From Pedobacter paludis (GTDB lineage Bacteria > Bacteroidota > Bacteroidia > Sphingobacteriales > Sphingobacteriaceae), in assembly GCF_003173575.1 (NCBI RefSeq), contig NZ_QGNY01000004.1, positions 434,001-498,000 on the forward strand: DNA of 64,000 nucleotides, given 5' to 3'. The stretch's first letter is position 1, and each line of letters begins with the position of its first letter. The position numbers were made by a program, and so were the translations under genes. The notes below the pieces were generated by a model. That model ran no database searches. It was not told where the DNA came from and saw only the letters and a list, made by a program, of their open reading frames with translations. Positions 1 to 10,907 of the stretch are shown piece by piece.

Positions 1-2
1 CT

Positions 3-533
3 GACGTAAAGGATTTCAAATCTCAACAAGATGCAATAAATCTAATTATCGAAAAGTGGGGACAACTAGATGTGTTAATTGCCAATGCAGGCGTTGGTCA
101 TTTTGCTCCGATAGATGAGCTTGACGTAGCATTATGGAATGAGACCATCGACACGAATCTTACCGGTGTATTTTATAGCATTAAGGCCAGTTTGGAAGAA
201 ATCAAAAAAACCAAAGGACACATTTTTACCATATCAAGCTTAGCCGGAACAAACTTTTTTGCTGGAGGTTCGGCGTATAATGCAAGTAAGTTCGGTTTAA
301 CTGGCTTTACGCAATCGGTTATGCTCGATTTAAGAAAATACGGCATTAAAGTAAGTACGATTATGCCAGGTTCGGTTGCTAGTCATTTTAATGATCACAA
401 TCCAGATGCAGAAACCGATGCATGGAAAATACAGCCTGAGGATATGGGTAAACTAATTGTAGATTTATTGGCTATGCCGGCTAGAACTCTACCAAGTAAA
501 ATAGAAATTAGACCCACTACGCCAAAGGGATAG
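3..533 (+). CDS. SDR family oxidoreductase (5' truncated by window edge)
   Basis: Short-chain dehydrogenase/reductase of the Rossmann fold, probably an NAD(P)-dependent oxidoreductase of unknown substrate. The frame is open from base 3, so the N-terminal GxxxGxG cofactor loop lies outside the window; an ATG at 72 is internal. The NANAG motif, the Ser of the catalytic tetrad (ISSLAG) and the YNASK catalytic Tyr/Lys pair are all present, in the usual order and spacing. The last 40 residues look like the normal C-terminal end of the family. It is followed by an imperfect hairpin repeat and a strong terminator. SDR identity is firm; substrate cannot be told. Confidence 0.9.
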   Translation, partial: DVKDFKSQQDAINLIIEKWGQLDVLIANAGVGHFAPIDELDVALWNETIDTNLTGVFYSIKASLEEIKKTKGHIFTISSLAGTNFFAGGSAYNASKFGLTGFTQSVMLDLRKYGIKVSTIMPGSVASHFNDHNPDAETDAWKIQPEDMGKLIVDLLAMPARTLPSKIEIRPTTPKG

Positions 534-544
534 GTTTGATGGAC

Positions 545-598
545 AATGTAAGATGTAAGATGGAATTCCGCACATCATCCATCTGACATCTTTACATT
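545..598. repeat. Imperfect inverted repeat (dispersed-repeat-like)
   Basis: Bases 545-563 (AATGTAAGATGTAAGATGG) pair with 579-598 apart from a few mismatches, around a 15-nt loop. It sits between the SDR stop codon and the terminator. AT-rich palindromes built from GATGTAAGATG words look like a dispersed intergenic element, but only one copy is present in this window, so that is inference. Confidence 0.45.
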
Positions 599-610
599 TT
601 ACATCACAAA

Positions 611-646
611 AAAAAAGTCCTTCCAGTTTCTGAAAGGACTTTTTTT
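611..646. terminator. Bidirectional intrinsic terminator
   Basis: A perfect 12-bp stem (611-622 with 634-645, AAAAAAGTCCTT / AAGGACTTTTTT) with an 11-nt loop. A-run and T-run flanks let it work for the SDR gene on the plus strand and for rplI on the minus strand. Confidence 0.85.
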
Positions 647-663
647 ATATTTTAAAGAAATGC

Positions 664-1107
664 TTATTCAGCCACAACTTCAAAAGGAACCTGAACTTTA
701 ACTTCTTTGTGTAAGTTTAAGTTAGCAACATATTCGCCAACAAATTTAGGTTCAGTTTCGAAAGTAATGCGACGACGATCTACATCAAAGCCTTGAGCTT
801 TTAATGCTTCAGCAATCTGGATTGTGTTAACAGCTCCGAAGATTTTTCCGCTTTCGCCAGCTTTAGCACCGATAGAAAGTTTAACATCAGTTAAACGCTC
901 TGCAATACCTTCAGCATCTTTCTTAATTTTATCTTGTTTAAAAGCAGCTTGCTTTAAGTTTTCAGCTAAAACTTTTTTAGCAGAAGAAGTAGCCAAAGCG
1001 CCAAATCCTTGAGGGATTAAATAGTTACGACCATAACCTGGTTTTACATTAACTACATCATCTTTCTCGCCAAGGCCTTTAATATCTTGTTTTAAAATAA
1101 TTTCCAT
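664..1107 (-). CDS. rplI: 50S ribosomal protein L9 (bL9)
   Basis: Large-subunit ribosomal protein bL9, which binds 23S rRNA domain V near the L1 stalk. The 147-residue length is normal. The N-terminal signature (MEIILKQDIKGLGEKDD, then VKPGYGRNYLIPQGFG) and the charged central helix followed by a C-terminal domain are all present. Last gene of the rpsF-rpsR-rplI operon, 13 bp after rpsR, with a terminator at its 3' end. The order is typical of bacteria. Confidence 0.97.
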   Translation of the reverse strand: MEIILKQDIKGLGEKDDVVNVKPGYGRNYLIPQGFGALATSSAKKVLAENLKQAAFKQDKIKKDAEGIAERLTDVKLSIGAKAGESGKIFGAVNTIQIAEALKAQGFDVDRRRITFETEPKFVGEYVANLNLHKEVKVQVPFEVVAE

Positions 1108-1120
1108 ATCTCTGAGCCTC

Positions 1121-1384
1121 CTATTTTAATTGATCTGCAACGAAAGGTAACAAACCGATGTGACGAGCACGTTTTACTGCTTGTGCCACTTTACGTTGGA
1201 ATTTTAACGAAGTACCAGTAAGGCGTCTTGGTAACAATTTACCTTGATCGTTAATAAATTTCAACAAGAAGTTTGCATCCTTGTAATCGATGTATTTAAT
1301 ACCGTTTTTCTTGAAACGGCAATATTTTTTACGGTTATCCTCTACTTTAGGGGCGGTTACGTATTGTATTTGTTCTCTTGCCAT
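1121..1384 (-). CDS. rpsR: 30S ribosomal protein S18 (bS18)
   Basis: Small-subunit protein bS18, which forms a heterodimer with bS6 on the platform of the 30S subunit. It has 87 residues and carries the conserved block [13 protein letters not shown], then [20 protein letters not shown] and the C-terminal RHIGLLPFV. The start codon overlaps the rpsF stop by one base, which suggests translational coupling. The N-terminus lacks a four-Cys zinc motif. Confidence 0.97.
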   Translation of the reverse strand: MAREQIQYVTAPKVEDNRKKYCRFKKNGIKYIDYKDANFLLKFINDQGKLLPRRLTGTSLKFQRKVAQAVKRARHIGLLPFVADQLK

Positions 1385-1740
1385 TACGCTACAGCCTCCT
1401 TAGTTTTTTTGTTAAACGCACCACTACGTTTTTTCTCATTGTAAGCAACAGCGTGTTTGTCTAAACGGATAGTTAAGAAACGTAACACACGCTCATCGCG
1501 TTTTAATTGAAGCTCTAATTTTGCGATCAAATCTCCTGAAGCTTTGTATTCAGTTAAGTTGAAGAATCCGTTTGATTTTTTCTCAATCGGATACGCTAAT
1601 TTTCTCAAACCCCAATTATCCTCTTGGATAATTTCGGCACCGTTATCTACAAGAACCGCTTTGAATTTGGCTAATGCCTCTTTCGCTGCTTCTTCAGATA
1701 ACAATGGGGTTAGAACGATAACAGTTTCGTACTGATTCAT
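1384..1740 (-). CDS. rpsF: 30S ribosomal protein S6 (bS6)
   Basis: Small-subunit protein bS6, partner of bS18. It has 118 residues: N-terminal [17 protein letters not shown] strand-helix, the conserved [18 protein letters not shown] block and the [16 protein letters not shown] strand, then a basic tail. First gene of the operon. A canonical Bacteroidota promoter lies about 55 nt upstream at 1793-1823. Ribosomal proteins S6 and S18 often bind their own mRNA leader; I did not model such a structure here. Confidence 0.97.
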   Translation of the reverse strand: MNQYETVIVLTPLLSEEAAKEALAKFKAVLVDNGAEIIQEDNWGLRKLAYPIEKKSNGFFNLTEYKASGDLIAKLELQLKRDERVLRFLTIRLDKHAVAYNEKKRSGAFNKKTKEAVA

Positions 1741-1792
1741 TGTTATAAATTATGTTTTTAATTTGTTAATCCCGAGGTATATTACGGGGATG

Positions 1793-1823
1793 CAAAAGTA
1801 GCAATATATTTCTTAAAATCAAA
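1793..1823 (-). promoter_or_regulatory. Promoter of the rpsF-rpsR-rplI operon
   Basis: On the minus strand TTTG (plus 1820-1823) is followed by exactly 19 nt and then TACTTTTG (plus 1793-1800), matching the Bacteroidota -33/-7 consensus TTTG-N19-TAnnTTTG. Predicted transcription start is near 1786, about 45 nt before the rpsF ATG. A short inverted repeat (AAACCTT / AAGGTTT, 1821-1844) covers the -33 element. Confidence 0.75.
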
Positions 1824-1981
1824 CCTTTAATAAGAAAAAGGTTTGAAAACTCTATAACATCCTATAATAAAAAGCTCTATGCTATAATTAGTTGAAATTT
1901 AGCATTCTATGCTTTGAAGTAAACTGCATTCATTAACCTGAGTTTACATTCCAAAAGAACAAATAAATTCAGTGAATAAAA

Positions 1982-2016
1982 AAAAGGGAGATCATCATAA
2001 AGACAATCTCCCTTTT
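1982..2016 (-). terminator. Intrinsic terminator after the secreted-protein gene
   Basis: An 11-bp perfect stem AAAAGGGAGAT (1982-1992) with ATCTCCCTTTT (2006-2016). On the minus strand it is followed by a run of T (plus A-run at 1978-1985). It lies 20 nt past the stop codon of the gene at 2036-2629. Confidence 0.85.
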
Positions 2017-2035
2017 GTATTTCAATTAGCGGGGA

Positions 2036-2629
2036 TTAATTTGCATCAACATTTTTTATAAATGTCTGTTTGTTGGATTTTACAATAAAAGTTAAAACTT
2101 TCGAATCTGTTTGACCAGCATAAAACTTCTTAGTCAACTTTGCTTTATCTGTAAAAGTTTCAGAATATAATTCTTCGTTAAACTCGTTAAAAACCTGAAC
2201 TTTAATTGGGTTTTTATCTTTGCTTTCTACATTTAATGTAATAACCTGATTATCTTTTGTAATAACGGGTTTAAAAACCTCAGTAATGGTTGGTGCAGAT
2301 ACCAATGCCAAGCCATTCGCAATAACAATATCGTACTCAGCCAATTTTGAACCTGTTTCAACTTTTAATGTATAGTTGCCATCAGGAAAAGCCTCTAAAT
2401 TATAAGTTTTGGTAGAAGCACCATTTGTGTGGATATTTTCTTCGAATAGTTTTTCTTCACCGTCTCCATAAAGAGAAAAGTTTATATCATTTGCTTCGTT
2501 TATAAAAAAACGAATATTTTTTTCTTTCTCACTTTTAACCTTTAAGGAGAAAACATCATCATTTGCATATGCGCCAGAAGCAGAGAAAAACATCGCTGCA
2601 ATTAAACTGATTTTTAAGAAATTTTTCAT
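2036..2629 (-). CDS. Secreted hypothetical protein
   Basis: I do not recognise a named family. The product (197 residues from the ATG at 2629) begins with a clear Sec signal peptide, MKNFLKISLIAAMFFSASGAYA, with probable cleavage after AYA. The mature part is rich in beta-strand alternation, Lys and Thr, with two similar halves (a TYNLEAFPDGNYTLKVET segment and a later KVQVFNEFNEELYSETF segment), as in exported beta-sandwich proteins. The frame stays open to a TTG at 2665, but the ATG directly before the signal peptide is the better start. Monocistronic, with its own terminator; probably periplasmic or surface. Confidence 0.75.
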   Translation of the reverse strand: MKNFLKISLIAAMFFSASGAYANDDVFSLKVKSEKEKNIRFFINEANDINFSLYGDGEEKLFEENIHTNGASTKTYNLEAFPDGNYTLKVETGSKLAEYDIVIANGLALVSAPTITEVFKPVITKDNQVITLNVESKDKNPIKVQVFNEFNEELYSETFTDKAKLTKKFYAGQTDSKVLTFIVKSNKQTFIKNVDAN

Positions 2630-2803
2630 AACCAAGTGCTTAAAGAGTTTGTAATTATTTGACAAGGCTAAATTACCTACTTCGCTGTAAGATAGTTGAT
2701 TGCATATTTTCCTATTTCTATGCTATATTACCCTTAAATTTATCATATAATTGTAATCAGAACAATAAAGTATATTTATTTGAGTAGATTTGTGAAGTTA
2801 AAT

Positions 2804-3676
2804 ATGAAAACATTAAAACCAAGTTTCGAAGCCATAGAACCCTCTTTTGGCAGTTCATTCCGTTACGCAAAATATGTGCAAAATGCCAATAACATGGCCC
2901 ATTTGTGGCATTATCATCCTGAAATAGAGATGGTTTACGTAAATGGTGGGGCAGGCAAAAGACAAATCGGAAGCCATATTTCTTATTACACCGAAGGTGA
3001 TTTAATTCTGATTGGAAGCAACCTGCCCCATTGTGGTTTTACCGATACCAACACCGGGAATAAAAATGAAACCGTAATCCAGATGAAGCCTAATTTTTTG
3101 GGACCCGACTTTTTGGGGTTACAGGAGATAAAAGGGATCCAAGAACTTTTTGACAAGGCAAAGGGTGGAATTGCCTTTGGGATGGCTACCAAAATAGCCG
3201 TAGGTAAAAGAATCGAAATGATGGATGATCAACCGCCGTTTACCCGACTATTAACTTTATTAAGTGTTTTAAAGGAGTTGGAACATACCAATGATTACAA
3301 AATCTTAAATGCTGCAGGTTTTTCTATGGAAATGCAAATTCAGGACAACGACCGCATTAATATGGTTTTCAATTACGTTAAAGATCATTTTCAAGATCAG
3401 ATTAGTTTGGAAGCTGTTGCAGAAATGGCAAGTATGACCGTTCCTTCGTTTTGCAGATATTTCAAAAAAATAACAAAAAAAACCTTTACGCGTTTTGTAA
3501 ATGAGTATCGCGTGGTTCATGCATCCAAGCTTTTGGCCGAGAAACCCATCAGCATAGCCAACATTTCATTTGAAAGCGGCTTTAACAACTTTAGCCATTT
3601 TAACAAGCTGTTTAAAGAATTTACAGGCAAAAGCGCCTCGCAGTATCGGCACGAATTAAAATCGGTTATAAAATAG
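2804..3676 (+). CDS. AraC family transcriptional regulator with N-terminal cupin
   Basis: DNA-binding regulator of 290 residues. The N-terminal half is a cupin-like sensor with a metal/ligand-type HWHYHPEIEMVYV element and GDLILIGSNLPH. The last 100 residues carry the two AraC helix-turn-helix motifs (ISLEAVAEMASMTVPSFCRYFKK and ISIANISFESGFNNFSHFNKLFKEFTGKS). The ATG at 2804 is chosen over a TTG 24 nt upstream. TAGATTTG at 2785-2792 could be the -7 box. It stands alone between a divergent secreted-protein gene and dnaX. The cupin type suggests sensing a sugar or small metabolite (inference). Confidence 0.9.
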   Translation: MKTLKPSFEAIEPSFGSSFRYAKYVQNANNMAHLWHYHPEIEMVYVNGGAGKRQIGSHISYYTEGDLILIGSNLPHCGFTDTNTGNKNETVIQMKPNFLGPDFLGLQEIKGIQELFDKAKGGIAFGMATKIAVGKRIEMMDDQPPFTRLLTLLSVLKELEHTNDYKILNAAGFSMEMQIQDNDRINMVFNYVKDHFQDQISLEAVAEMASMTVPSFCRYFKKITKKTFTRFVNEYRVVHASKLLAEKPISIANISFESGFNNFSHFNKLFKEFTGKSASQYRHELKSVIK

Positions 3677-3684
3677 TCGATCCG

Positions 3685-3726
3685 TCAACTTTTCAACATT
3701 CCAACTTTACAACATTTCAACTCAAC
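3685..3726. repeat. Short low-complexity tandem CAAC/TTT repeat
   Basis: About 40 bp made of repeated TTCAAC / TTCCAAC / TTTACAAC words with a period of roughly 9-11 nt, directly upstream of dnaX. No stable hairpin is evident. Confidence 0.4.
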
Positions 3727-3749
3727 AAAAAATTCCTATTTTCGTGCCG

Positions 3750-5582
3750 ATGGAAAATTTTATCGTTTCTGCCCGTAAATATCGTCCGGCCACGTTTGAA
3801 ACCGTAGTTGGGCAACAGCATATTACAGGTACGCTTAAAAATGCCATCAAAAACAATCAGCTTGCCCAGGCATTTTTATTTTGTGGCCCACGTGGTGTTG
3901 GTAAAACCACCTGCGCAAGAATCCTGGCAAAAACCATTAACTGCACCAGCCCTACAGCCGATATGGAGGCCTGCGGACAATGCGAAAACTGTGTTTCTTT
4001 TCAAACCGGGCACTCTTTTAATATTCACGAATTAGACGCGGCATCAAACAACTCGGTTGATGATATCCGTAGTTTGATTGAACAGGTTCGTATCCCGCCA
4101 CAAGCTGGAAAGTATAAAATATACATTATTGATGAGGTGCACATGCTTTCGGCAAATGCATTCAATGCTTTCCTTAAAACGCTAGAAGAACCTCCATCTT
4201 ACGCTATATTTATATTAGCAACTACCGAGAAACATAAAATTCTGCCTACCATTTTATCCCGTTGTCAGATTTTTGATTTCAACAGAATTCAGGTAGAAGA
4301 TATTTCAAGTCATTTAGCAACCATCGCTCAGCGAGAAAGCATTGCTTTCGAGCCAGATGGTTTGCATATTATTGCGCAGAAAGCAGATGGTGGTTTGCGT
4401 GATGCGCTTTCGATGTTCGATCAAATCGCGAGTTATGCAAATAAGAACATCACTTATAAATCTGTAATCGATAACCTAAACATTTTAGATTACGATTATT
4501 TTTTTAAGCTTACTAACCATTTAACCGCAGCAGAAGTTAGCCAGACCTTACTCTTATTTGATGAAATTTTGAATAACGGTTTCGATGGCAACAACTTTAT
4601 AAATGGCCTGGCAACGCATTTCCGCAATTTATTGGTGGGTAAAGATGCTGCAACCATTAAACTGTTAGAAGTAAGCGAAAACATCAAGCAGAAATATTTA
4701 GATCAATGTAGACAAACAGAACTCTCGTTTCTATTAACGGCACTTAATTTAGCCAATACCTGCGATTTAAATTATAAAAACTCTAAAAACCAAAGGCTTC
4801 AAGTCGAACTTGCGTTGATTAAGATGTGCCATATCCGATCCGTGGTTCAACTCGCCCAACAGCCTTTAAATACCAATAACACAGCAACTGATTCAGATCA
4901 GGATAAAAAAAAAACTAATAACGTAGCCGAAAAAGCTATTGAAGCAGAAAGCCAAAAGCCAAAAGTAGAAAGCGAAAACTTTTCCTCTTCCTCCTTAAAT
5001 ATTCCGAAATCAGAAGTTGCGTCAAGTATTTCTATAGAGGAAAAACCAAAGGAAGTTCAAAGGCAAAATACGATGCCTTCCGCATCTTCAATCAGCATTA
5101 ACATTCCAAAAACTAATGCAGCAAGTACGTTAATCCCCTCGTTAAATGATTTAAATCGAGTTGCCAATGGCGATGAGGATGGTGGACCAAAGAAAGCCAC
5201 CGGCGAGGCTCGGGAACCTTTCAGCTATGATAGATTATTGGAAGTTTGGAATAACTATATTAAGTTACTCAAAGCAACCGATAAAATTAACCTGTTTACC
5301 ATCCTTAATAACTTCCCACCAAAACTCGTTAATCCAGTTTTGATCGAAATTTCGGTAGAAAGCAAAACCCAGGAACAGTTTGTTCAACAGGAATCTGTAG
5401 AATTGATGAACTTTTTAAGAAACGAGCTACAGAATTTTGCTGTAGATATTACCTTTAATCTCGTTGAGCGCAAAATAGAAAACAGACTTTACGGCAACCG
5501 GGAAAAGTATGATTATCTGGTTAATAAAAACCCGAAGTTAGATGAACTTCGAAGAAGGTTTAATCTAGATATTAATCCCTAA
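3750..5582 (+). CDS. dnaX: DNA polymerase III subunit gamma/tau
   Basis: Clamp-loader ATPase subunit of the replicative polymerase. Of 610 residues, the first 360 form the AAA+ module. Walker A GPRGVGKT is at residues 46-53, a zinc module follows with Cys residues at NCTSP and CGQCENC, then Walker B DEVHML and the sensor segment TTEKHKILPTILSRC with its arginine finger. Then comes a low-complexity linker rich in Ser, Lys, Glu and Gln (about residues 375-480), followed by a C-terminal tau-like domain. The ATG at 3750 is preferred to a GTG at 3744 because family members start with MxxFxVSARKYRP. Confidence 0.97.
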   Translation: MENFIVSARKYRPATFETVVGQQHITGTLKNAIKNNQLAQAFLFCGPRGVGKTTCARILAKTINCTSPTADMEACGQCENCVSFQTGHSFNIHELDAASNNSVDDIRSLIEQVRIPPQAGKYKIYIIDEVHMLSANAFNAFLKTLEEPPSYAIFILATTEKHKILPTILSRCQIFDFNRIQVEDISSHLATIAQRESIAFEPDGLHIIAQKADGGLRDALSMFDQIASYANKNITYKSVIDNLNILDYDYFFKLTNHLTAAEVSQTLLLFDEILNNGFDGNNFINGLATHFRNLLVGKDAATIKLLEVSENIKQKYLDQCRQTELSFLLTALNLANTCDLNYKNSKNQRLQVELALIKMCHIRSVVQLAQQPLNTNNTATDSDQDKKKTNNVAEKAIEAESQKPKVESENFSSSSLNIPKSEVASSISIEEKPKEVQRQNTMPSASSISINIPKTNAASTLIPSLNDLNRVANGDEDGGPKKATGEAREPFSYDRLLEVWNNYIKLLKATDKINLFTILNNFPPKLVNPVLIEISVESKTQEQFVQQESVELMNFLRNELQNFAVDITFNLVERKIENRLYGNREKYDYLVNKNPKLDELRRRFNLDINP

Positions 5583-5597
5583 ATCAAATCCAAAAAA

Positions 5598-5632
5598 AAG
5601 CAGGATCACACTTCATGCATCATCCTGCTCTT
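5598..5632 (+). terminator. Intrinsic terminator after dnaX
   Basis: An 8-bp stem AGCAGGAT (5599-5606) with ATCCTGCT (5622-5629), preceded by an A-run and followed by a short T-rich tail. Weaker than the others in the window on the plus strand; it can also serve the convergent gene at 5686. Confidence 0.6.
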
Positions 5633-5685
5633 CTAATTATGATTGTTTTCGCCGATTAGTAATTGCTATACAGCAATCCATCCGA

Positions 5686-6093
5686 CTATTTTAGGGGTTC
5701 ATCATTAATTGGATAGCCCTCTTCATCAAGATCATCGCGATTATCTTCTGGCGTGCGGGCCAAAATCTCATCTTCCGGACTAAGCTTTACGCTCTCTCCA
5801 TTATCCACATGCATACCCAACTCCTCTAAGTTATCGTTTGCTATCTCCTCATCGGTAGCATACTCATCACCAACATAAGGATTGGCTTCATCATAGGTAG
5901 AATCATCATCCTTTGCACCAACAGCAACAGTTTCATAACCCATTGGGTGATCGTAATCTTCATCCTTACCCTTTACATCAAGCTCGTAACTCTGTTTTGT
6001 TTCATCATAAGAAAGATTTTCCTTATTGATTTCGCTATTTTCTGTAGTGCTATGTATTTTATCTTTTGATCCTTGGTTTTCGTTATTTGCCAT
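5686..6093 (-). CDS. Acidic hydrophilic hypothetical protein
   Basis: 135 residues, very rich in Asp, Glu and Asn, with no hydrophobic segment; probably soluble and largely disordered. No known domain recognised. The start at 6093 is set by a strong purine-rich ribosome-binding site (AAAGGAGA) about 8 nt upstream, unusual for this phylum, rather than by an in-frame codon at 6129. The strong site suggests high expression. Similar acidic small proteins in Bacteroidota are unannotated; function unknown. Confidence 0.7.
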   Translation of the reverse strand: MANNENQGSKDKIHSTTENSEINKENLSYDETKQSYELDVKGKDEDYDHPMGYETVAVGAKDDDSTYDEANPYVGDEYATDEEIANDNLEELGMHVDNGESVKLSPEDEILARTPEDNRDDLDEEGYPINDEPLK

Positions 6094-6181
6094 GATTTTG
6101 GTCTCCTTTAATTTATATGAATACAACAATTTGATGGCGATAAGGTTTGTTCTTTAATTGAGTTATTATAAATTATTATCT

Positions 6182-6297
6182 GGGCGTGCCCCAAGTTGCG
6201 CAAGGGTCGGGCTATCCGCTAAATCTTTTTGTTTTTAACTTTTTATATTATTAAAATTTTGAAAAACAAAAAGGATACCGCTCCTATCCCTCACGCG
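6182..6297. repeat. REP-like palindromic dispersed repeat
   Basis: A GC-richer block in an AT-rich spacer. It opens with GGGCGTGCCCC and GGGTCGGGCTATCCGCT, passes through a perfect 12-bp stem CTTTTTGTTTTT (6225-6236) with AAAAACAAAAAG (6262-6273), and closes with CCGCTCCTATCCCTCACGC. Elements with GGGCTATCCGCT ... CTATCCCTCACGC ends are, from memory, widespread in Bacteroidota intergenic regions. Only one copy is present here. The rest of the 330-bp gap (6094-6423) shows nothing clear. Confidence 0.6.
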
Positions 6298-6423
6298 AAA
6301 AAATTTAACCTATGGAGTGATATCTCACCGGCCGAGGTTTTAGTTTAATATTTTGATCAGCGAAACACTATCCGATAAAAAAATAATATAAATTTACTCA
6401 CTGAAAACAATCAATTTATAACG

Positions 6424-6945
6424 GTGATTTTGAAAAGTAAACTCCTGATATTTGCCTTTGCTATGCTTTGTATAGCAATATATATTCTGGTCGACATCAC
6501 GTTTTTGCAATCTAACCTTCAAAAAATAAGTGCACCACTCGACACTTCTACTGTTAATATTGAAGTTGTCCATGACAATCATAAGTCTTTATTCGGAGAG
6601 CAGGTTGACAAATTCCTTACTTTAAAATTCAAGTTGAAAAATAGAGATGAACGATTTCGAATCTCCGAAAGCATAGAAATAATACATTCAAGTGAAAGCA
6701 GCGTGGATAGTTTAAATAATGCTCTGAAGAATTCTGCCCAGGTAACAGTGTGGTTTAAATCGATTCGATTAGGAAACGAAATTTCCGTCTACAAACTTGA
6801 AGTGGATGGGTTTACAATTTTTAACAATACTGAGAAAGAAAAATCGCGTTCTTTTAACTTATTTTTTGTTATGATTGGCGCTTCAATAATTTTCTTTTAT
6901 CTATCGTTGGTGTCTCACTTACCGAAAAGTAATTTGATGTTATAA
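6424..6945 (+). CDS. Small membrane protein, unknown function
   Basis: 173 residues from a GTG start. One hydrophobic segment sits at residues about 4-22 (LLIFAFAMLCIAIYILVDI) and a second near the C-terminus (about 147-165, FFVMIGASIIFFYLSLV). The 125 residues between them are polar and probably face the periplasm; short C-terminal tail SHLPKSNLML. This resembles proteins annotated as DUF3592-like only in layout; I cannot assign a family. It lies alone between two palindromic repeats. Confidence 0.6.
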   Translation: MILKSKLLIFAFAMLCIAIYILVDITFLQSNLQKISAPLDTSTVNIEVVHDNHKSLFGEQVDKFLTLKFKLKNRDERFRISESIEIIHSSESSVDSLNNALKNSAQVTVWFKSIRLGNEISVYKLEVDGFTIFNNTEKEKSRSFNLFFVMIGASIIFFYLSLVSHLPKSNLML

Positions 6946-6946
6946 A

Positions 6947-7054
6947 AACACCCCGCCTTTCAGGCACCCCTCTAGAAGAGGGGAATTCCCCCCGATTTTT
7001 ATAGGCAGTTTGCTATTCCTCTCTCTCAGAGGGGTGGTCGCAGACCGGGGTGTT
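6947..7054. repeat. Palindromic dispersed repeat with CACCCCG / CGGGGTG ends
   Basis: The outer arms AACACCCCG (6947-6955) and CGGGGTGTT (7046-7054) are perfect inverted repeats. Inside, GCACCCCTCTAG and the GAGGGGTGGTC block also pair, leaving an AT-rich centre. It follows directly on a coding gene and ends before the icd terminator. The GC-rich palindrome contrasts with the AT-rich surroundings, as in REP/BIME-type elements. Confidence 0.6.
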
Positions 7055-7089
7055 AATTTAATATTTACCTATCTGTAAAAGCACAAAAA

Positions 7090-7119
7090 AAACGCCTTGA
7101 TTTTAAATCAAGGCGTTTA
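7090..7119 (-). terminator. Intrinsic terminator after icd
   Basis: Near-perfect palindrome: AACGCCTTGATTT (7091-7103) pairs with AAATCAAGGCGTT (7105-7117). T-runs flank it on the minus strand (A-run at 7084-7092 on plus). Confidence 0.8.
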
Positions 7120-7135
7120 AATATCAACAATTAGT

Positions 7136-9388
<2,253 letters not shown>

Positions 9389-9687
9389 TTAATCGAGTTT
9401 ATTTGAAAAAACCGATTATTTTAAAATCGCCTAAAGATAAAATAATCAGATGAATTTAGGAACATTGCAATGTTATTTAAAGTTTTTACCAACGGATTTA
9501 AGGTTATTGGTAATATCGATTTATTCTTTACAATTTTTTCATAATTTAGCCCAGCAATAATCATTGCGCCACAATCACCCTACATTTTATTATTGATTTA
9601 TTTAGATGCGATAAGCAAATCTAAAACGATATAAATCCGGGTGCCTTTTTTACTCCATTCTAAATATCTTTTTCGAATTGCCGTGTC

Positions 9688-9722
9688 TAAGTATGTCAGA
9701 TTTTTTAAAAAAAACATACTTA
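9688..9722 (+). promoter_or_regulatory. Hairpin just upstream of the first ankyrin gene
   Basis: A perfect 9-bp inverted repeat TAAGTATGT (9688-9696) and ACATACTTA (9714-9722). The T6/A7 interior can extend the pairing. The 3' arm ends 4 nt before the ATG at 9727, so in RNA it would cover the ribosome-binding region; as DNA it could be an operator. The rest of the 9356-9687 gap holds only a weak TTACCAA-N14-TTGGTAA inverted repeat (9486-9513). Confidence 0.5.
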
Positions 9723-9726
9723 AATA

Positions 9727-10905
9727 ATGAGTGATCAAACATTAGAACAACTTTTAAATTCAGGCCATTACCCTGAAGCCTTATTGCAATTAAATAATGG
9801 GGAAAAACTTCCAAAAACTATCCAGGACTACGCCAAATGGCAAATCTTCGATAATCTCTTTCGTGGCGATCAATTTGAGATAATCGATTATCTAATAAAA
9901 ACAAAGGCTGTTGAAACCGACATCTATGAATTGGAAAATTTCGATAAAAGTATATTTCAAAGCATAATCAGAAATTTAAAAGATAGCGCTGAAGGTCAGG
10001 ATTTTTTTAAATCGCTGATATCAAAATTTGATAATCTGAACGATGAAGTTGGTGCTAAAACTTTACTCGGATATTTTTTTGAAAAGGGCGCAAGTCTTCA
10101 AAAGATAAAAATTCTTGTAGATGCCGGTTGCGATGTAAATTTCAAGAACAATGCAGAAGAGAATTTTATTCATCAGGTAATTAAAACCAATTTGATGAAA
10201 CCAGATTTAACATGCTCTTACATCGAATTCTTAATTAACGAAGGTTTGGACGTCAATGCCACAAATATCGTAAAGAAAACACCTTTAATTGCAACCGTAG
10301 AATTTGATAAGGTAGATTACTTAGATGTGCTTTTGGAAAATGGAGCCAACCCGAACGATGTAGATAAAGACGGAAATTCTGCTTTCTTTTATGCCGTAGC
10401 GCATAAATTGGATCTGGAGCTTTACAATAAGCTCAGAGATTATGGCACGCCAGATTTTGATGTTCAAAACCGTGATCAAGTTACCTTGCTTTTTGAATAT
10501 GTACGCATGATGTACAACTCTGCAGATGCTTTAAAATTGCTCTGCAAAATGATAGATGATGGTGCCGACCTTTATCAAACCAGTATTTATTATGGCAGGG
10601 AAACCACCCCACTCGATTTAATTGCTGAAAAATCTGCTGATGTTTTGGAAGCTGTTTTGGAAACGGGCAATATTGATGTTAACCGACAGGATGCTGGTGG
10701 CAACACCATGCTTCATAAGGTTTGTGCGTATAATGTAAATTACGAAGCAGACAAGGCAAAGGAAACTTACCGAAAAGTTAAGTTGCTAATCGAAAATGGA
10801 GCTGATGTTTCCCTTACAAACGATCAGGATAAAACGGCATTAATGCTCGCATCTGATGATAACCTAAAAATTAAAACAGTTGAGCTTTTAATGAAAAACG
10901 CATAA
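9727..10905 (+). CDS. Ankyrin-repeat protein, copy 1
   Basis: 392 residues. The N-terminal 110 residues (acidic, alpha-helical) are not ankyrin-like. From about residue 115 there are repeated ankyrin units (DAGCDVNFKNNAEENFIHQVI, NEGLDVNATNIVKKTPLIATV, ENGANPNDVDKDGNSAFFYAV and ENGADVSLTNDQDKTALMLAS). No signal peptide, so probably cytosolic protein-binding. It is a tandem duplicate of the next gene, aligning end to end, with a gap of 2 bp. Target unknown. First gene of a three-gene ankyrin run. Confidence 0.88.
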   Translation: MSDQTLEQLLNSGHYPEALLQLNNGEKLPKTIQDYAKWQIFDNLFRGDQFEIIDYLIKTKAVETDIYELENFDKSIFQSIIRNLKDSAEGQDFFKSLISKFDNLNDEVGAKTLLGYFFEKGASLQKIKILVDAGCDVNFKNNAEENFIHQVIKTNLMKPDLTCSYIEFLINEGLDVNATNIVKKTPLIATVEFDKVDYLDVLLENGANPNDVDKDGNSAFFYAVAHKLDLELYNKLRDYGTPDFDVQNRDQVTLLFEYVRMMYNSADALKLLCKMIDDGADLYQTSIYYGRETTPLDLIAEKSADVLEAVLETGNIDVNRQDAGGNTMLHKVCAYNVNYEADKAKETYRKVKLLIENGADVSLTNDQDKTALMLASDDNLKIKTVELLMKNA

Positions 10906-10907
10906 TT

